64,000 nucleotides of DNA from Cephalotrichum gorgonifer (lineage: Eukaryota; Ascomycota; Sordariomycetes; Microascales; Microascaceae): assembly GCA_900312665.1 (NCBI GenBank), contig ONZQ02000008.1, positions 1,426,001 to 1,490,000 on the forward strand, read 5' to 3'. The notes under the pieces were generated by a model. The model did not search any database and had not been told where the DNA came from. It saw nothing but the letters and a program-made list of their open reading frames with translations. Positions 11,585-22,377 of this stretch are shown piece after piece. Both the position numbers and the translations under genes were made by a program. How positions within the stretch are numbered: position 1 is the stretch's first letter; each line of letters begins with the position of its first letter.

Positions 11585-14104
11585 ATGGCAGGGGAAATTA
11601 TCAGCCTCATCTCCTCTAGCCCGGACCCCCGCGTGACGGAACAACTTCCCGTCGCGCCCTCCAATCCCCGGAAGCGGCTCTCGGATACCGCGCTCCTCGA
11701 GGCCACAGGTGAGGCCACAGGTGAGGCCACAGATTCACGAGCGCCAATCGAGAAGCGGCCGCGTTTATCTACCGCGGCGATTCCACCGTGCGGAGACAGG
11801 AGCTTTATCGACTCCCTTGATTTGTCGGACCTCTCAGACCCGGTTGAGCTCCCCAGCCCTGCGAGGGAGCCCGAGCCGAAACCCTCGGCGAGAGATACAG
11901 CGCTTAGAGACGTGGGAGAAGAGATTTCAAATTCACGGGCACAATCGAATAACCGAGCGCGCCGCTCCGCTAGGAGTCCCCGGGCGCGAAGCCCCCTGGC
12001 TCGAAGAAGAACAAGCTTCCTGGACTCACTAAATCTCTCGGACCTCTCAGACCCAGTCGAGCTTCCCAGCCCCGCAAAGCAGCCCAATCGGAGACCCGAG
12101 AGAGACACGGCACTGAGGGACATCACGCACGACATAACAAATTCCCAGGAACGAACCGAGACGAGAGCGCGCCGTCCTGCTGCAAGCCCCCCGCGCGGGA
12201 ACAAGAGTTTCCTTGACTCTCTCGACCTCTCGGACCTTTCAGACCCCGTTGAACTTTCCAGCCTCGCAAAGCAACCAAATCCGAGGGCCCTAGCAAAAGA
12301 CCCTGCGCGAGTCTTCCGCCGGGAGCGGAATGAGACGGGCAGGACGTCGACTAAGGGCCCTACAGCCGGATTAGAGACGAGTCGCCTACCAGCTTTCGAC
12401 GACCCGATCGAACTGTCGAGCAGCCCGGACCGAGGGCGGCGTAGGAAACCCGAGCCCCATTTCACGAGCGTTGAGAAAAATACTGAGCCTGAGCGCTTTG
12501 CGACCGACCCGTTCTCCTTTTCCCCGTCGCCGGAGCGGAGACCTCGAACGAATCGAGGACCGAGGACCGGGATAGATGACTTAGTATCGACCCGAAACAG
12601 AAGACCTTCGCCGCCTTGGGACACTGGAGGGTCTGCATACCGCCTTGACAGCCCGAGTCCCCTCACAGCCGCCTCCCCGCCTCGTCTTCCCAGAGAATGG
12701 GATCCCATCTCGAGCTCCGCGCCCAAGCCGCGGGAGACATCAGTCATAGACCTCGATTCTGACAAAGCCCCCGAATTAATCCTCTCCGACGAGTCCTTCC
12801 CCGACCTCGTGGACATACGCCCCGTAGCCAGGACCGCGTCCCTCGACCCTATTCCCCCCCCTACGCGGCGAAAGGCAGGCGCCACGCTTAGCAGGGCGTC
12901 TGCGTATACCTCTTCCACACGCCCATCGACTGTCACTACTACCAGACCCGCCGCCCCAAGAACCACCACAACCGCCCCAAAGAAGACGGCCGAGGAGCGC
13001 GTGAGGGAGAAGGACCTCCGCACAGCGGCCCGCGAAGCCGAACAGGCCAGGAAGAAACAGGAGCGCGAGGAGGCCCGCGCCCTCAAGATCCGCGAGAAGG
13101 AACGCGCCGCGGCGCTCGCCGAGGTGAACAAGGTCCGCACAGACAAGAAGATCTCCGCACGGGAGATGATCGTCGACATACCCTCTTCCCTCGACGATGC
13201 CGTCGCCCTGCAGACGCGCACGCTCCTCGCGGAGCTGGGGGTGGAGGACGCGGCGTGGGAGAGTCCCGTCGCCAGAGTGGTCCGCTGGCGGAGGAAGGTG
13301 AGGTCTGAGTTTAGGGAGGAGCTGGGGTACTACGAGCCGGTGCCGGAGCGCATCGAGAAGGAGAACTTCGCGCTGGCGGTGATGAAGGCGGATGAGTTCG
13401 TCGACCTGTGCATGGGTGTTGAGGGGAGGGACCTGGAGAGGCACGTTCGCATGATGAAGCAGCATTTCCCTGGCCATGAGATGTTGTATCTCATCGAGGG
13501 GCTTGACCCGTGGATGAGGAAGAACAGGAACCTGAGGAATAGGCAGTTCGTCGCTGCCGTCCGCGGGGCGGAGTCCTCCTCCGTTACGACCGCGGCCGCC
13601 GCCCGCAGGAGGAACCCGGCGCGCGAGTACGTCGACGAGGAGATGGTCGAGGACGCGCTCCTGGAGCTCCAGATCCGCCACGGGGCCAAGATCCACCACG
13701 CCGCCATGGGCATAGAGACGGCGCGGTGGATCGTGACCTTCACGCAGCACATCTCCACTGTGCCGTACCGGCGCCGGCGCGACGAGGCGAACGCCTCGGC
13801 CGCCGCGTTCTGCATGGACGCCGGGCAGGTGCGGTCGGGGGAGGACAGCCGCGACGCGTACGTCCGGATGCTGCAGGAGGTAAACCGCGTCACGGCGCCC
13901 GTGGCGTACGGCGTCGCGGCGGAGTTTGGGACCGTGAGCCAGCTGGTGAGGGGGCTGGAGGCGAGGGGGCCGCTGGCGTTGGCGGAGTGTAGGAAGGGGG
14001 TGAATAGGGAGGGGGAGCTGGGGGAGAGGATGATTGGGCAGGCGCTGAGTAGGAGGATTCACAAGGTGTTTACAGGGACAGATGAGGAGAGCACGGATGT
14101 GTAG
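11585..14104 (+). CDS. eme1: Crossover junction endonuclease subunit Eme1 (ERCC4 domain)
   Basis: A single-exon gene of 839 residues. Eme1 is the non-catalytic partner of Mus81, cleaving branched recombination and fork structures in the nucleus. The C-terminal third, from about residue 527 (REMIVDIPSSLDD), fits the degenerate ERCC4 nuclease fold followed by a helix-hairpin-helix end; a basic Lys/Arg/Glu-rich helix precedes it. The N-terminal half is disordered and SP-rich. It holds three near-identical modules around DSLDLSDLSDPVEL (residues 73-93, 144-164, 208-228) plus a fainter fourth copy at 270-281. VIDLDSD near 387 and IISLISSS at the N terminus resemble SUMO-interaction motifs. The ATG at 11585 is the first in frame and precedes all conserved sequence. 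The family call rests on the C-terminal domain and the basic-linker layout. Confidence 0.85.
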   Translation: MAGEIISLISSSPDPRVTEQLPVAPSNPRKRLSDTALLEATGEATGEATDSRAPIEKRPRLSTAAIPPCGDRSFIDSLDLSDLSDPVELPSPAREPEPKPSARDTALRDVGEEISNSRAQSNNRARRSARSPRARSPLARRRTSFLDSLNLSDLSDPVELPSPAKQPNRRPERDTALRDITHDITNSQERTETRARRPAASPPRGNKSFLDSLDLSDLSDPVELSSLAKQPNPRALAKDPARVFRRERNETGRTSTKGPTAGLETSRLPAFDDPIELSSSPDRGRRRKPEPHFTSVEKNTEPERFATDPFSFSPSPERRPRTNRGPRTGIDDLVSTRNRRPSPPWDTGGSAYRLDSPSPLTAASPPRLPREWDPISSSAPKPRETSVIDLDSDKAPELILSDESFPDLVDIRPVARTASLDPIPPPTRRKAGATLSRASAYTSSTRPSTVTTTRPAAPRTTTTAPKKTAEERVREKDLRTAAREAEQARKKQEREEARALKIREKERAAALAEVNKVRTDKKISAREMIVDIPSSLDDAVALQTRTLLAELGVEDAAWESPVARVVRWRRKVRSEFREELGYYEPVPERIEKENFALAVMKADEFVDLCMGVEGRDLERHVRMMKQHFPGHEMLYLIEGLDPWMRKNRNLRNRQFVAAVRGAESSSVTTAAAARRRNPAREYVDEEMVEDALLELQIRHGAKIHHAAMGIETARWIVTFTQHISTVPYRRRRDEANASAAAFCMDAGQVRSGEDSRDAYVRMLQEVNRVTAPVAYGVAAEFGTVSQLVRGLEARGPLALAECRKGVNREGELGERMIGQALSRRIHKVFTGTDEESTDV
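11801..12268 (+). repeat. Three tandem coding modules in the Eme1 tail
   Basis: Cores start at 11801, 12014 and 12206, spaced 71 and then 64 codons. Each encodes a SF-DSL-LSDLSDPVEL core; the first two are followed by a shared RDTALRD segment and an Arg-rich, SP-containing stretch. Conservation along the whole unit points to internal duplication rather than composition bias. Confidence 0.85.
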
Positions 14105-14579
14105 GGGCGGTTACTTATTAGGAGCATGGCGTTTGACATGGCTGGGCGAGCAGCTGTGGGATTGGAATGGCTTATGAGGTTACGGGACCAGGTTATCACG
14201 AGAACTGTTAAAAATGGCTAGAATGGATATGATATAGATTGATGGTCATGTCTACATTGAAATCATTACGCTCGAAACTAAGCTACCGCTCGCAATGGTC
14301 ATAGAAATAAGGGCTGGCACGAATGCACTCAGGACATGGGAGATGTCTGACTTGGAGAGGGCAAAGAAGCGAGTCTAAGAGATAATTAGCACCTTGTCGA
14401 CCCAAACGAACATCGACTCGAGAGAATATCAAGGTGGTAAGAGTATCAGAGTAAAATAACAATGTTATCAACAAAAAAATTATTCAGAACAGGTCTGTGA
14501 ATTGAGTTGTCTCATCATGTACTCGAGGGCTGGGCAGGTTGGAGCAAAAACAAAGCAAGATTGCATACCTCTTGGGTGT
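14105..14579. other. Convergent intergenic gap (eme1 / phosphatase 3' ends)
   Basis: An AT-richer 475 bp stretch between convergent genes. It probably holds both 3' untranslated regions; I see no gene in it. Confidence 0.6.
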
Positions 14580-15504
14580 TCAAGCCGGAACTGACGTCTC
14601 GATCGGCTTCTGCTTGGAGTCAAGCTTTGCGCTGCTGATGGCGTCCGTCAAGCCGGCAAGGTGGTCGACGCAGTTCATATGCTGGATGGTCACCTTCAAA
14701 CCGGACGGGAAGGCGGTGGGACTTGTGGTTAGTGAGGCTGGCGTCGCGGCTTCGATAAGACACTCGAAGAAGCCCGTGTTCCGCCACGATATGTGGAACC
14801 CCGCAGTTCCATAGCCATGTGGCAGCCCCAGGACGGGGCAGTTGCATGAGGTGAACTTCGTCACCAAGGCGTTGACGACCTGTCTGATGAGGGCGCCGTG
14901 TGCAACCACAACGACAGCTCTCTCGACATCGTCGACACCATCCCCCAGATGACTTTGCACAACGGGAAACAAGGAGGTTTCTAGGAATCGGTTGATGCGA
15001 AGCAGTATCGCCTCAATCGTCTCGGGGTGCACCCAGCCGTCGGGAACAACAGCCGGAGCAGGATTCGCCCAGGGCAACCCCTCCAACGAGCCGAAGTCCG
15101 TCTCCCGTATGTCGCCATGCCTCTGGACCTCAGGAACATCTGACCCGGCAGCCAGGAAGCTCTCCCGAATAGCCTCCGCCGTCTGGTAAGCCCTCTGCAA
15201 ATCGGACGCGAAGATATGCGTTGGAACAACCAGGGGTGATGGCCTCTCGAGGAGGTGTGCACCGAGGTGCCTCGCCTGTAGCACCCCGCGGGCCGAAAGC
15301 GCCGCGTCTCGGGAGCCGGAGATGTTCGTGGGTTAACGACGTGGAGAGAGAAGCAAGACATGGGCGATGGAGTGCATACTAAAGACCTGCCACGTTGTCC
15401 ACCGACTCGCCGTGGCGGACGAGCAGGAGTCTAGTAGTGCCGCCCATCTCGTTCCTCTCTAGAATTGCACTGGGGCTCACGGGAGGGGTTTTGGTATGGA
15501 GCAT
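14580..15504 (-). CDS. Histidine phosphatase superfamily (phosphoglycerate mutase-like) protein with abnormal intron end
   Basis: The first exon from ATG 15504 encodes LLLVRHGESVDN, the catalytic RHG motif of the branch-1 histidine phosphatases. The second exon carries the remaining core: FASDLQRAYQTAE, the RETDFGSLEG segment with its acid residue, and VVVAHGALIRQ with the second catalytic His. The exons are separated by an in-frame stop, so an intron is needed. Homology predicts joining GLY to SGSRDAALS, with a good GTATGC donor at 15379; but the nucleotides before the second exon are AT (15323-15322), not AG. The nearest usable AG (15309-15308) pairs with a weak GTCTTT donor and drops about seven conserved residues. 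Length is 281 or 288 residues. Substrate unknown; it could be functional with aberrant splicing, or a recent loss of function. Confidence 0.85.
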
Positions 15505-15807
15505 GAGGAAGAGAGAAAAGGGACGTTGAAAAATTCGAGATGAAGGGCGGCTTTTAATTGAGGTGGGCGGGTGGGGTCTGACAGGTCACGTGAGTTCGGG
15601 TTTTGATCCCCGCCTGTCGGCGCGTTTGCTCAGCTCTCAACGCGCCTAAGCTTTGGGGAAGGGACCCAGAAGAATCGCCGCTGGTGCCTTGCTTGGTTGC
15701 AAAGAGTAACATACGACGATGCCCTCGTTTGATAATTGAACATACTGCTCGGAATAAAAGGGCATCTAATAATCGTACATCCCTCTCCTGGTTCTCAGCG
15801 TATCGCC
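15505..15807. promoter_or_regulatory. Divergent promoter of the phosphatase and mre11
   Basis: Only 303 bp separate the two start codons, so both promoters must overlap here. The stretch contains GTCACGTG at 15585-15592 region (CACGTG core 15587-15592), nearly central, and could coordinate the two genes; that is inference from geometry. Confidence 0.6.
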
Positions 15808-18136
15808 ATGCCCCAATTTACGGGTACGTCCTTCCCACCTCTGTCTGCAACCTGCCCGCTAACTCCGGCTAGAGGCCGATACCCTTCGCATCCTCGTAGC
15901 TACCGACAACCACGTCGGCTACGAGGAGCGCGACCCGATTCGGAAAGATGACAGCTGGCAGACGTTTGACGAGATCATGAACCTCGCCCGCATGGAGGAC
16001 GTAAGCCTTCACAGATTTCCCTCCCTCTTAGCCCTCCTACCTTCTTCAAACCGTGCCTAACCCTCCCTAGGTCGACATGGTTCTCCTCGGCGGCGACCTC
16101 TTCCACGACAACAAGCCCTCCCGAAAGTCCTTGTACCAAGTCATGCGCAGCCTCCGCAAGAACTGCCTCGGACCCAAGCCCTGCGAGGTCGAGTTCCTCT
16201 CCGACGCCAACGAGGTTTTCGAGGGCGCCTTCCCCACCGTCAACTATGAGGACCCAGACATCAACGTCTCCATCCCCGTCTTCTCCATCCACGGAAACCA
16301 CGACGACCCCAGCGGCGAGGGCCACTTCTGCTCCCTAGACCTCCTCCAGGTCGCGGGCCTCGTCAACTACTTCGGTCGCATCCCCGAGGTAGACAACATC
16401 GAGGCCAAGCCCATCCTGCTGCAGAAGGGGGCCACGAAGCTGGCGCTCTTCGGCCTCGGCAACGTCCGCGACGAGAGGATGTTCAGGACCTTCCGGGACC
16501 ACAAGGTCAAGTGGTTCCGTCCCGGCGCCCAGTCGGGCGACTGGTTCAACCTCCTCACCGTGCACCAGAACCACCACGCGCACACGGCGACGTCGTACCT
16601 GCCCGAGAACGTGCTGCCGGACTGGATGGACCTCGTGGTGTGGGGCCACGAGCACGAGTGCCTCATCGACCCGAAGCAGAACCCGGAGACGGGATTCCAC
16701 GTCATGCAGCCGGGGTCCTCGGTCGCGACGTCGCTCGTCGCGGGGGAGGCGGTACAGAAACACGTGGCGGTGGTGAGCCTCACGGGGAAGGAATTCAAGG
16801 TTGATAAGATACCACTGAAGACCGTGCGGCCGTTCGTGACGAGGGAGCTCGTGCTCGCCACGGACAAGAGATTTAAGGGGCTCGATACGAAGAAAGACAA
16901 TCGGCAGGAGGTGACGAGGAGGCTGATGGAGGTTGTGGGGGAGATGATTGAGGAGGCGAATGCCGACTGGGCTTCGCTGCAGAGCGATGTCGATGAGCCC
17001 GGGGAGCCGCCGCTGCCTCTGATTCGACTGAAAGTGGAGTACACAGCTGGGGAGGGTGGAAGGTTCGATTGCGAGAATCCCCAGAGGTTCTCGAATAGGT
17101 TCGTCGGCAAGGTTGCCAACACCAACGACGTCGTCTACTTCTACCGGAAGAAGTCTTCAACAAGTACGTCGTCCCATCACACCCCCGCCACTAAGCCTCA
17201 CCTAGATCTTTTCTGTTCTCCCAACTAAACTAACACCGCCCAGAACGCAACAACGCAACCGACGACGTCCCCAAAGAAGCCTTGGAGGCCCTCGGCGCGG
17301 ACACCATAAAAGTCGACCGCCTCGTGCGGGAGTTCCTCGCCGCACAATCCCTCAAGATCCTCCCACAAGCCCCCTTCGGCGACGCAGTGAACCAGTTCGT
17401 CACAAAGGACGACAAGCACGCCATGGAGACTTTCGTCTCCGAGTCCCTCGCGGGGCAGGTGAAGCAGATGCTCGACCTCGACTCGGACGAGGAGGACCTC
17501 GACAGCGCGATGGAGCTGTACAGGGCACGGCTGGACGAGCAATTCAGCGCGGGAACGCTGACTAGGAGGAGAAGGGTGCTGAGGGAGCCGCCGGACGGAT
17601 GGGACTCGGACCTGGATGGGCACTGGGCGGCCCAGCCGGGCGCGTATACCGAGGTTGCCGACGAGAGCTTGGCCTCAGGGGGCAGAGGCGAGGATATGGA
17701 TGTTGACGAAGATGAGGAGGAGCCGGTACGGAAAGCCCCCGCTCGGCGAACGACCACCACGAGGGCGAAGCCCGCTCCTACCACCACCACTGCCAAGGCA
17801 CCAGCGAGAAGGGCTCCCGCGAAGGCTCCGGCAAAGGCGGCCCCCGCGAAGAGGGCCCCTGCGCGGGGGAGGAGGAAGCAGACGCCCTCCGACGACGAGG
17901 TAGTCGACGAAGAGGAGGTGCCGGCGCCCGCGCCCGCCCCTAGGGCGACGACCAGGACGACGGCAAGGAGACAGCCCGCTCGCGCGACGAGGCAGACGAG
18001 GCTGGACTTCTCGCAGGCGCAGGCCGCGGCAGGGAGGTCGCAGGCGCAGGCCGCGGCAGGGAGGTCGCAGGCTGATGCGCTGGAGATTAGCGATGACGAG
18101 ATATCGGATGACTTTGAGCCGAGGAGGAGGAGGTAG
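15808..18136 (+). CDS. mre11: Double-strand break repair nuclease Mre11
   Basis: Four exons: 15808-15823 (16 nt), 15873-16000, 16071-17163 and 17244-18136, giving 709 residues. Mre11 is the nuclease of the MRN/MRX complex with Rad50 and Nbs1/Xrs2; it resects DNA breaks in the nucleus. The metallophosphoesterase motifs are all present: TDNHVGYEERD (D17, H19), GGDLFHDNKPS (D57), GNHDDP (N124, H125), the VHQNHHAH loop and GHEHE. The Mre11 DNA-binding/capping region follows (GSSVATSLV to the FSNRFVGKVAN stretch). The C terminus is Arg/Ala/Pro-rich, with acidic patches and an exact 9-residue duplication near the end (QAQAAAGRS twice). All introns have GT-AG ends and CTAAC-like branch points. The tiny first exon is supported because MPQFT plus EADTLRILVATD matches the usual N terminus. 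Confidence 0.97.
18014..18067 (+). repeat. Exact 27 bp tandem duplication in mre11
   Basis: Positions 18014-18040 and 18041-18067 are identical, encoding QAQAAAGRS twice in the disordered C-terminal tail. Absence of any mismatch suggests a recent slippage or duplication. Confidence 0.9.
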
Positions 18137-20164
18137 CCGGACACACACTTACTCTGAGTCGCGGATTTAGCAAAAGGGGCTTACTGGGGGCTCGATCGTT
18201 GCTGTTAGTTATTCTGTAGTGACGAGGTATATCTAATAGAAGGGTCGACTCTCGTTTCGGGACATCGAGACTTGGAGGCTTGGTATGCGATGGATTGGCC
18301 CTGTATTTTCCTTGGCCTTTCCATCGTGGTCATGTGGAATGATCCATATATCCCCCCCGAACGAAAAGGTCTCTCCTCAGGCGAGAAAGTCTCACACCTT
18401 CCCTGTTCTCTGGCGATGGAGCGGAGATGCGCTCAGTCCCCTAGCTGGACCCCTTGACCAGTTTAGAATGGTCCCCCTTTCCATCTAACCTCGCGGGACA
18501 ACCCCCCCCTTCTTTCCTAAGTATCCCCAGGCACCCCGGCTGCTTAGATCCAAAGCACGGTAGAGTAGTCGACGGCAAAGATGTGAATAAAACACGCGAG
18601 ATTGAAATTCCAGAGTACGAAGGCGCCATATTAAATATGCTATTCCAACAGAAATGCCATGAAAGCCTCCTCCGCTGACCGACCGCCACACACCTGCCCA
18701 TCTCCGCCTCTCTTCCTCGTCACTCCTAGTCTCTCCTCCGCTCAACTCTCCCCTCCCTCCTCCTTCGCCCTGAACGAGCGCAAGGCATCACCCCAACCCC
18801 TAAGCCATCCCTGCAGTCCCCGTCGTTCACTTCCACAACTCAACAGACCAAAGGGAGCAAGAGGGCTCGGAATGAACAAGCCTCCCCCAGCCCCCCATCC
18901 CCCATCCCCCCGGCCCCTGGAGCTGTAACATGAAAACATAACCCTCAGCAACATGCCGCCCTCCTCCACCCCCGAATGCCAATTGAGAACAGATGTGACA
19001 AAGAGAACAAACAAGACTAGAAATGAGAAAACGACGAGGAAGCTGCACAGAGAAATCCCCCAGTTCAACAAAAAACCGAGCAACTTTTTCCCCCTCGGAG
19101 TGGACCAGACGGACACAATAAAGATTAAGTGTCCCCCCTCCCGCTCCCTCTCGCAGAAAAAGCTGGTCAAGAGTCAAATGTAAAAAAAAAAAACCCGAAC
19201 GTCCTCATGAAGCAAAAGAACAACAAAACCAAGAACAAACAAACAAACCCCTTCCACTTTCCATCTATCGTATTAGCCTCTCCCCCCCAACTTCCTGTCC
19301 CGCTTGCTCCTCTCCCGCTCATATGCTTCATTCCTCCTCCTTCCCCGTCGCCCTCAACCTACGAAGGAAGAGAAAACTAGAGAAGAAGAAATGAGTAGGC
19401 AAAAAGAGGGGGGGTGAGGTAGGCAAGACAGAACGAACGCATTAAAACCCAGTGAACAAAAGTCCCATCTCTAAACCAAATCCTTCTTCATGCAGGCCAT
19501 TCGTTTCGTTTCAGCCGTTTCAGTGAGGAGGAAAGAAGACGAAGAAGAAGAAGAAGAAGAAGAAGTTTTCTCCTCTTCCCTCCCCCCCAACAAACTCGTT
19601 CGCAAATAAGCCGAGACAAGCTTGTCTAGACATAACATCGTAACTGCATAAGATATTCATGATACCCTTTTTCCAACCCTCCTCCCTCCCTCCTCCACTA
19701 CCCCTTCTCCTTTCGTTTCGTCTTTCTTCCCTGTTGAAACCCGTCCCACCCGACCCCCATCTCCGATTCTATACCCGCACTCGGAAGAAACCAGAGTGTC
19801 GGAGAGAGAAGAAAAAATCAGGTGCAAGTGTGAAGAGGGGAGGCTCAAAGGGTCGGGTCTCTCATGAATATGGTCGCCCAAAAAAGATATAAATTCGAAA
19901 AGGCGTCGCGTCATTTCATATTTCTCTCTCTCCTTTTTCTTTTCCAAATCAGATGTTGTTGCCATGTGTTCTTGAGCGGGGTCATCATTTCGTTTCGTTG
20001 GATGGAGAATATTAAAACAAGGAGAGGGAGGGGGGCATTCGAAAACTCAAGTTCCCCCCTCCCCCTCGTTAGAAACGATCTAATATAGTATTGCCGCGCG
20101 GCGAATTTCACACCAAGTCGGATGGGTAGCGGGAAAGAGCCGAATGCGGCCGGACCACCGTCCC
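18137..20164. other. Convergent intergenic region, low-complexity rich
   Basis: Two kilobases between the 3' ends of mre11 and the Pin4-like gene. It holds pyrimidine-rich and purine-rich tracts, a CCCCCAT repeat near 18886-18920 and a GAA microsatellite near 19541-19563. No coding potential is convincing. It probably includes long 3' untranslated regions. Confidence 0.6.
19540..19564 (+). repeat. GAA microsatellite
   Basis: Eight consecutive GAA-type triplets (GAAGAAGAA pattern) in noncoding DNA, in a purine-rich context. Confidence 0.85.
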
Positions 20165-22377
20165 CTAATGGTATCGAGTCACGTTCGAGCCAGTACCCGG
20201 TCGAGTCGCTTCATCCGATGAATCTGCACAAGAAAAAAAGAGTGAGCAACAAGTCCCAGTCTGCATCTACAAGCTCTTCAACCACAGGGGAAGAGAGAAA
20301 GGGAAGAGGGAAAAGTGGAAACTTACCGCTTGGGCGCTGCATATGCCCGTTAACTCTCCGGCCCCCAAACCCGGGGTTCGTCTCCCACTCGGGACCCCTC
20401 GGCTGCCTATCCGGCACTCCTCTACCCCCAACAGCCCCGTTCGCGCTCGGCCGGTGGCTTCCTATCGGGCCAGGCGTGCCCCTGCTAAGCTGCGCGGGAC
20501 CGGGTCCAGACTCAAAAGACCCCAGGCTGAGACTGCTCAGCGTACCCGCGAGGACGGCCGCCTCGTTTGCCGAGGAGCCCTGGCTGCCCACCGTGCCTGG
20601 AGAAGTCGGTGTCAGAGTGGGGGTCGCCACGGTGTTGGCTTGGTGGTGGTTGAGGCTACCTGTGTAGTCGCCCAGGCGCGCGAGCGCCGAGGTCGGCATC
20701 CCACCCATGCCAGCGCCCCCAGAGCCCGGGTTGAGGTACCCCGTCATCGAGTGCGACGGACTAGGGCTGAAGGAGCGCAGGTCCGCAAAACTCTTGGCCG
20801 CTCGAAGGTTGTTCGGGATCACGACACCATCGGGGCTACCGGGTAGCTCTAGCGTCGGGCCCTGGCGGCCAACGGCATGGGGATATCCGGCCGATGCGCC
20901 GCGCGATTCAGCAGCGAAGTCGAAAGTCGCCGCACGGCTCAGTCCGCGGCGGTGGAGGTCGAGGCCGACGGAGGTACCGGTGTGCGAGTGCGCCTGGCCC
21001 GTGGGCGAGGGGACGTGGGGCTTGAGGACCTGGATTTGTCGGTTGTCTGCGTCACCGACCGATCGATGCTCGAGACCCATGTAGTGCGCGAGGATGTGGA
21101 TTTGTCGGCGCTCTTCAGGGCTGACAGTCGATGGGAATATCACAATCTCCCTGCTCTCGTCGCGCCGGAAGAGTGTTAGCTCCGTATAGTACTGCAGGGT
21201 GACCGGGTCGTTTAGGTCTAGGTCTCCTAGGCATGTGACAGGTCAGTTAGGATTCGGCTAGTACATCAAGTACAGCACACTGCCACTAGCGGCAGCGCCG
21301 TTGAACTTGCGTGCAAGAAAAGGGGGGTGCGAATAGTTCGGAGTCTTACTCAAATTCGCAGCACTCCTGGATTGCTGCTGCTGGTTGCTCGACATGCTGG
21401 CTAGAGTCTGAAGCGATGGTTGCTGATGGAGGGCTGGCCCGCGGTGCTGCTCCTCTAGCTGGCCACGCCTCTCACGCTTCTCCCTCTCAATCCTCTCCCG
21501 TTCAGCCTCAGGCAGCATCTTCTTATACTCGACGCGCAACTTTCGGCCGTGGACCTCGAGGCCGTTCATGGCCTCGATAACCAAGCGCGTGTCCTCGGGG
21601 GACTGGAAGTTAGCAAAGGCCAGGCCGCGGAAGATGCCACCGTCGAAGTGGTAGTTGAAGGCGTACGGCTGGGGCAGATGAAGGTCGGACATGAGTTGGG
21701 CCAGCGTTTCCTTCCGGATAGCAAAGGGGATGTTCTTTATCACGATGGCTGTCGGGATGAGCTGGTCGGCGTCGAGGGGCTGGGGGTTGGGGCTTCGGGC
21801 GTCGGGCGTTGGCACCTGGTCCATCCGGTGGCCGCCGGACAAGGAGTTGGAGCCTAGGCCGGGAGGTTGGAATCCGCCGCCGCCGTGGGGAGGGTGCATA
21901 CCCATCGCGCCGGAGTCCGTCCATGTCTAGAATACACCAAGATGATCAGTATTAAAGAGAAAGCAAGGTAGGAGGGGTCTGTTCGGGAGGCTTGGATGAA
22001 CTAACAGATGGCAGGGCGCCCCGCTGGTTGTTTCTCCTCTGTCGCGTGCCCCCGTTCAAGGGGCCGTTGATAGTATTCGCATTGTAGGCCCAACCCTGGT
22101 TGTTATTATCCAGCATGTAGCCACCGGCGAGACCGGGGACAGAGCCCATCGGGTCCATGCCCCCTCGCAGGCCGTAGCCCGGGGAGATACGGTCGTTCGA
22201 ATAGAGGGGTGAGGATCCGATCGGCGAGTCGAAGTTCCGCTGCGCGTTACGGGGTAGCGAGAAGCCCGCATTGAAGGCCGCGTGGGGATAGGACGGCCTG
22301 GCGGAGCTGGGTGAGCGGCTCGTTGGGTGTTGTGGAGGGTAGTCCATATACAACTCGTTTGGATGTTGTTGGCTCAT
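20165..22377 (-). CDS. pin4: RRM and R3H domain RNA-binding protein, Pin4/Cip2-like
   Basis: Four exons on the minus strand, 22377-22006, 21926-21350, 21226-20327 and 20223-20165, give 635 residues. The order is a Tyr/Asn/Gly-rich N terminus, then an RRM with TAIVIKNIPFAI (RNP2) and RGLAFANFQSP (RNP1), then a charged EAERERIEREKRERR helix. Next is an R3H domain (DLNDPVTLQYYTEL to HILAHYMGLEHRS) and a long Ser/Gly/Pro-rich tail. This layout matches yeast Pin4 and S. pombe Cip1/Cip2, which act in G2/M timing and stress mRNA control. The last exon is short, joined by a GTAAGT donor and GCAG acceptor, and ends DSSDEATRPG...RYH. A 3' splice choice two or three residues different at the R3H exon start remains possible. 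Confidence 0.92.

Noticed and set aside
11323..13221. 632-codon open frame on the minus strand opposite eme1
   Set aside because: It lies inside a well-supported coding gene on the other strand, is Ser/Arg-rich and has no recognisable motif; GC-rich coding DNA often leaves such antisense frames open.
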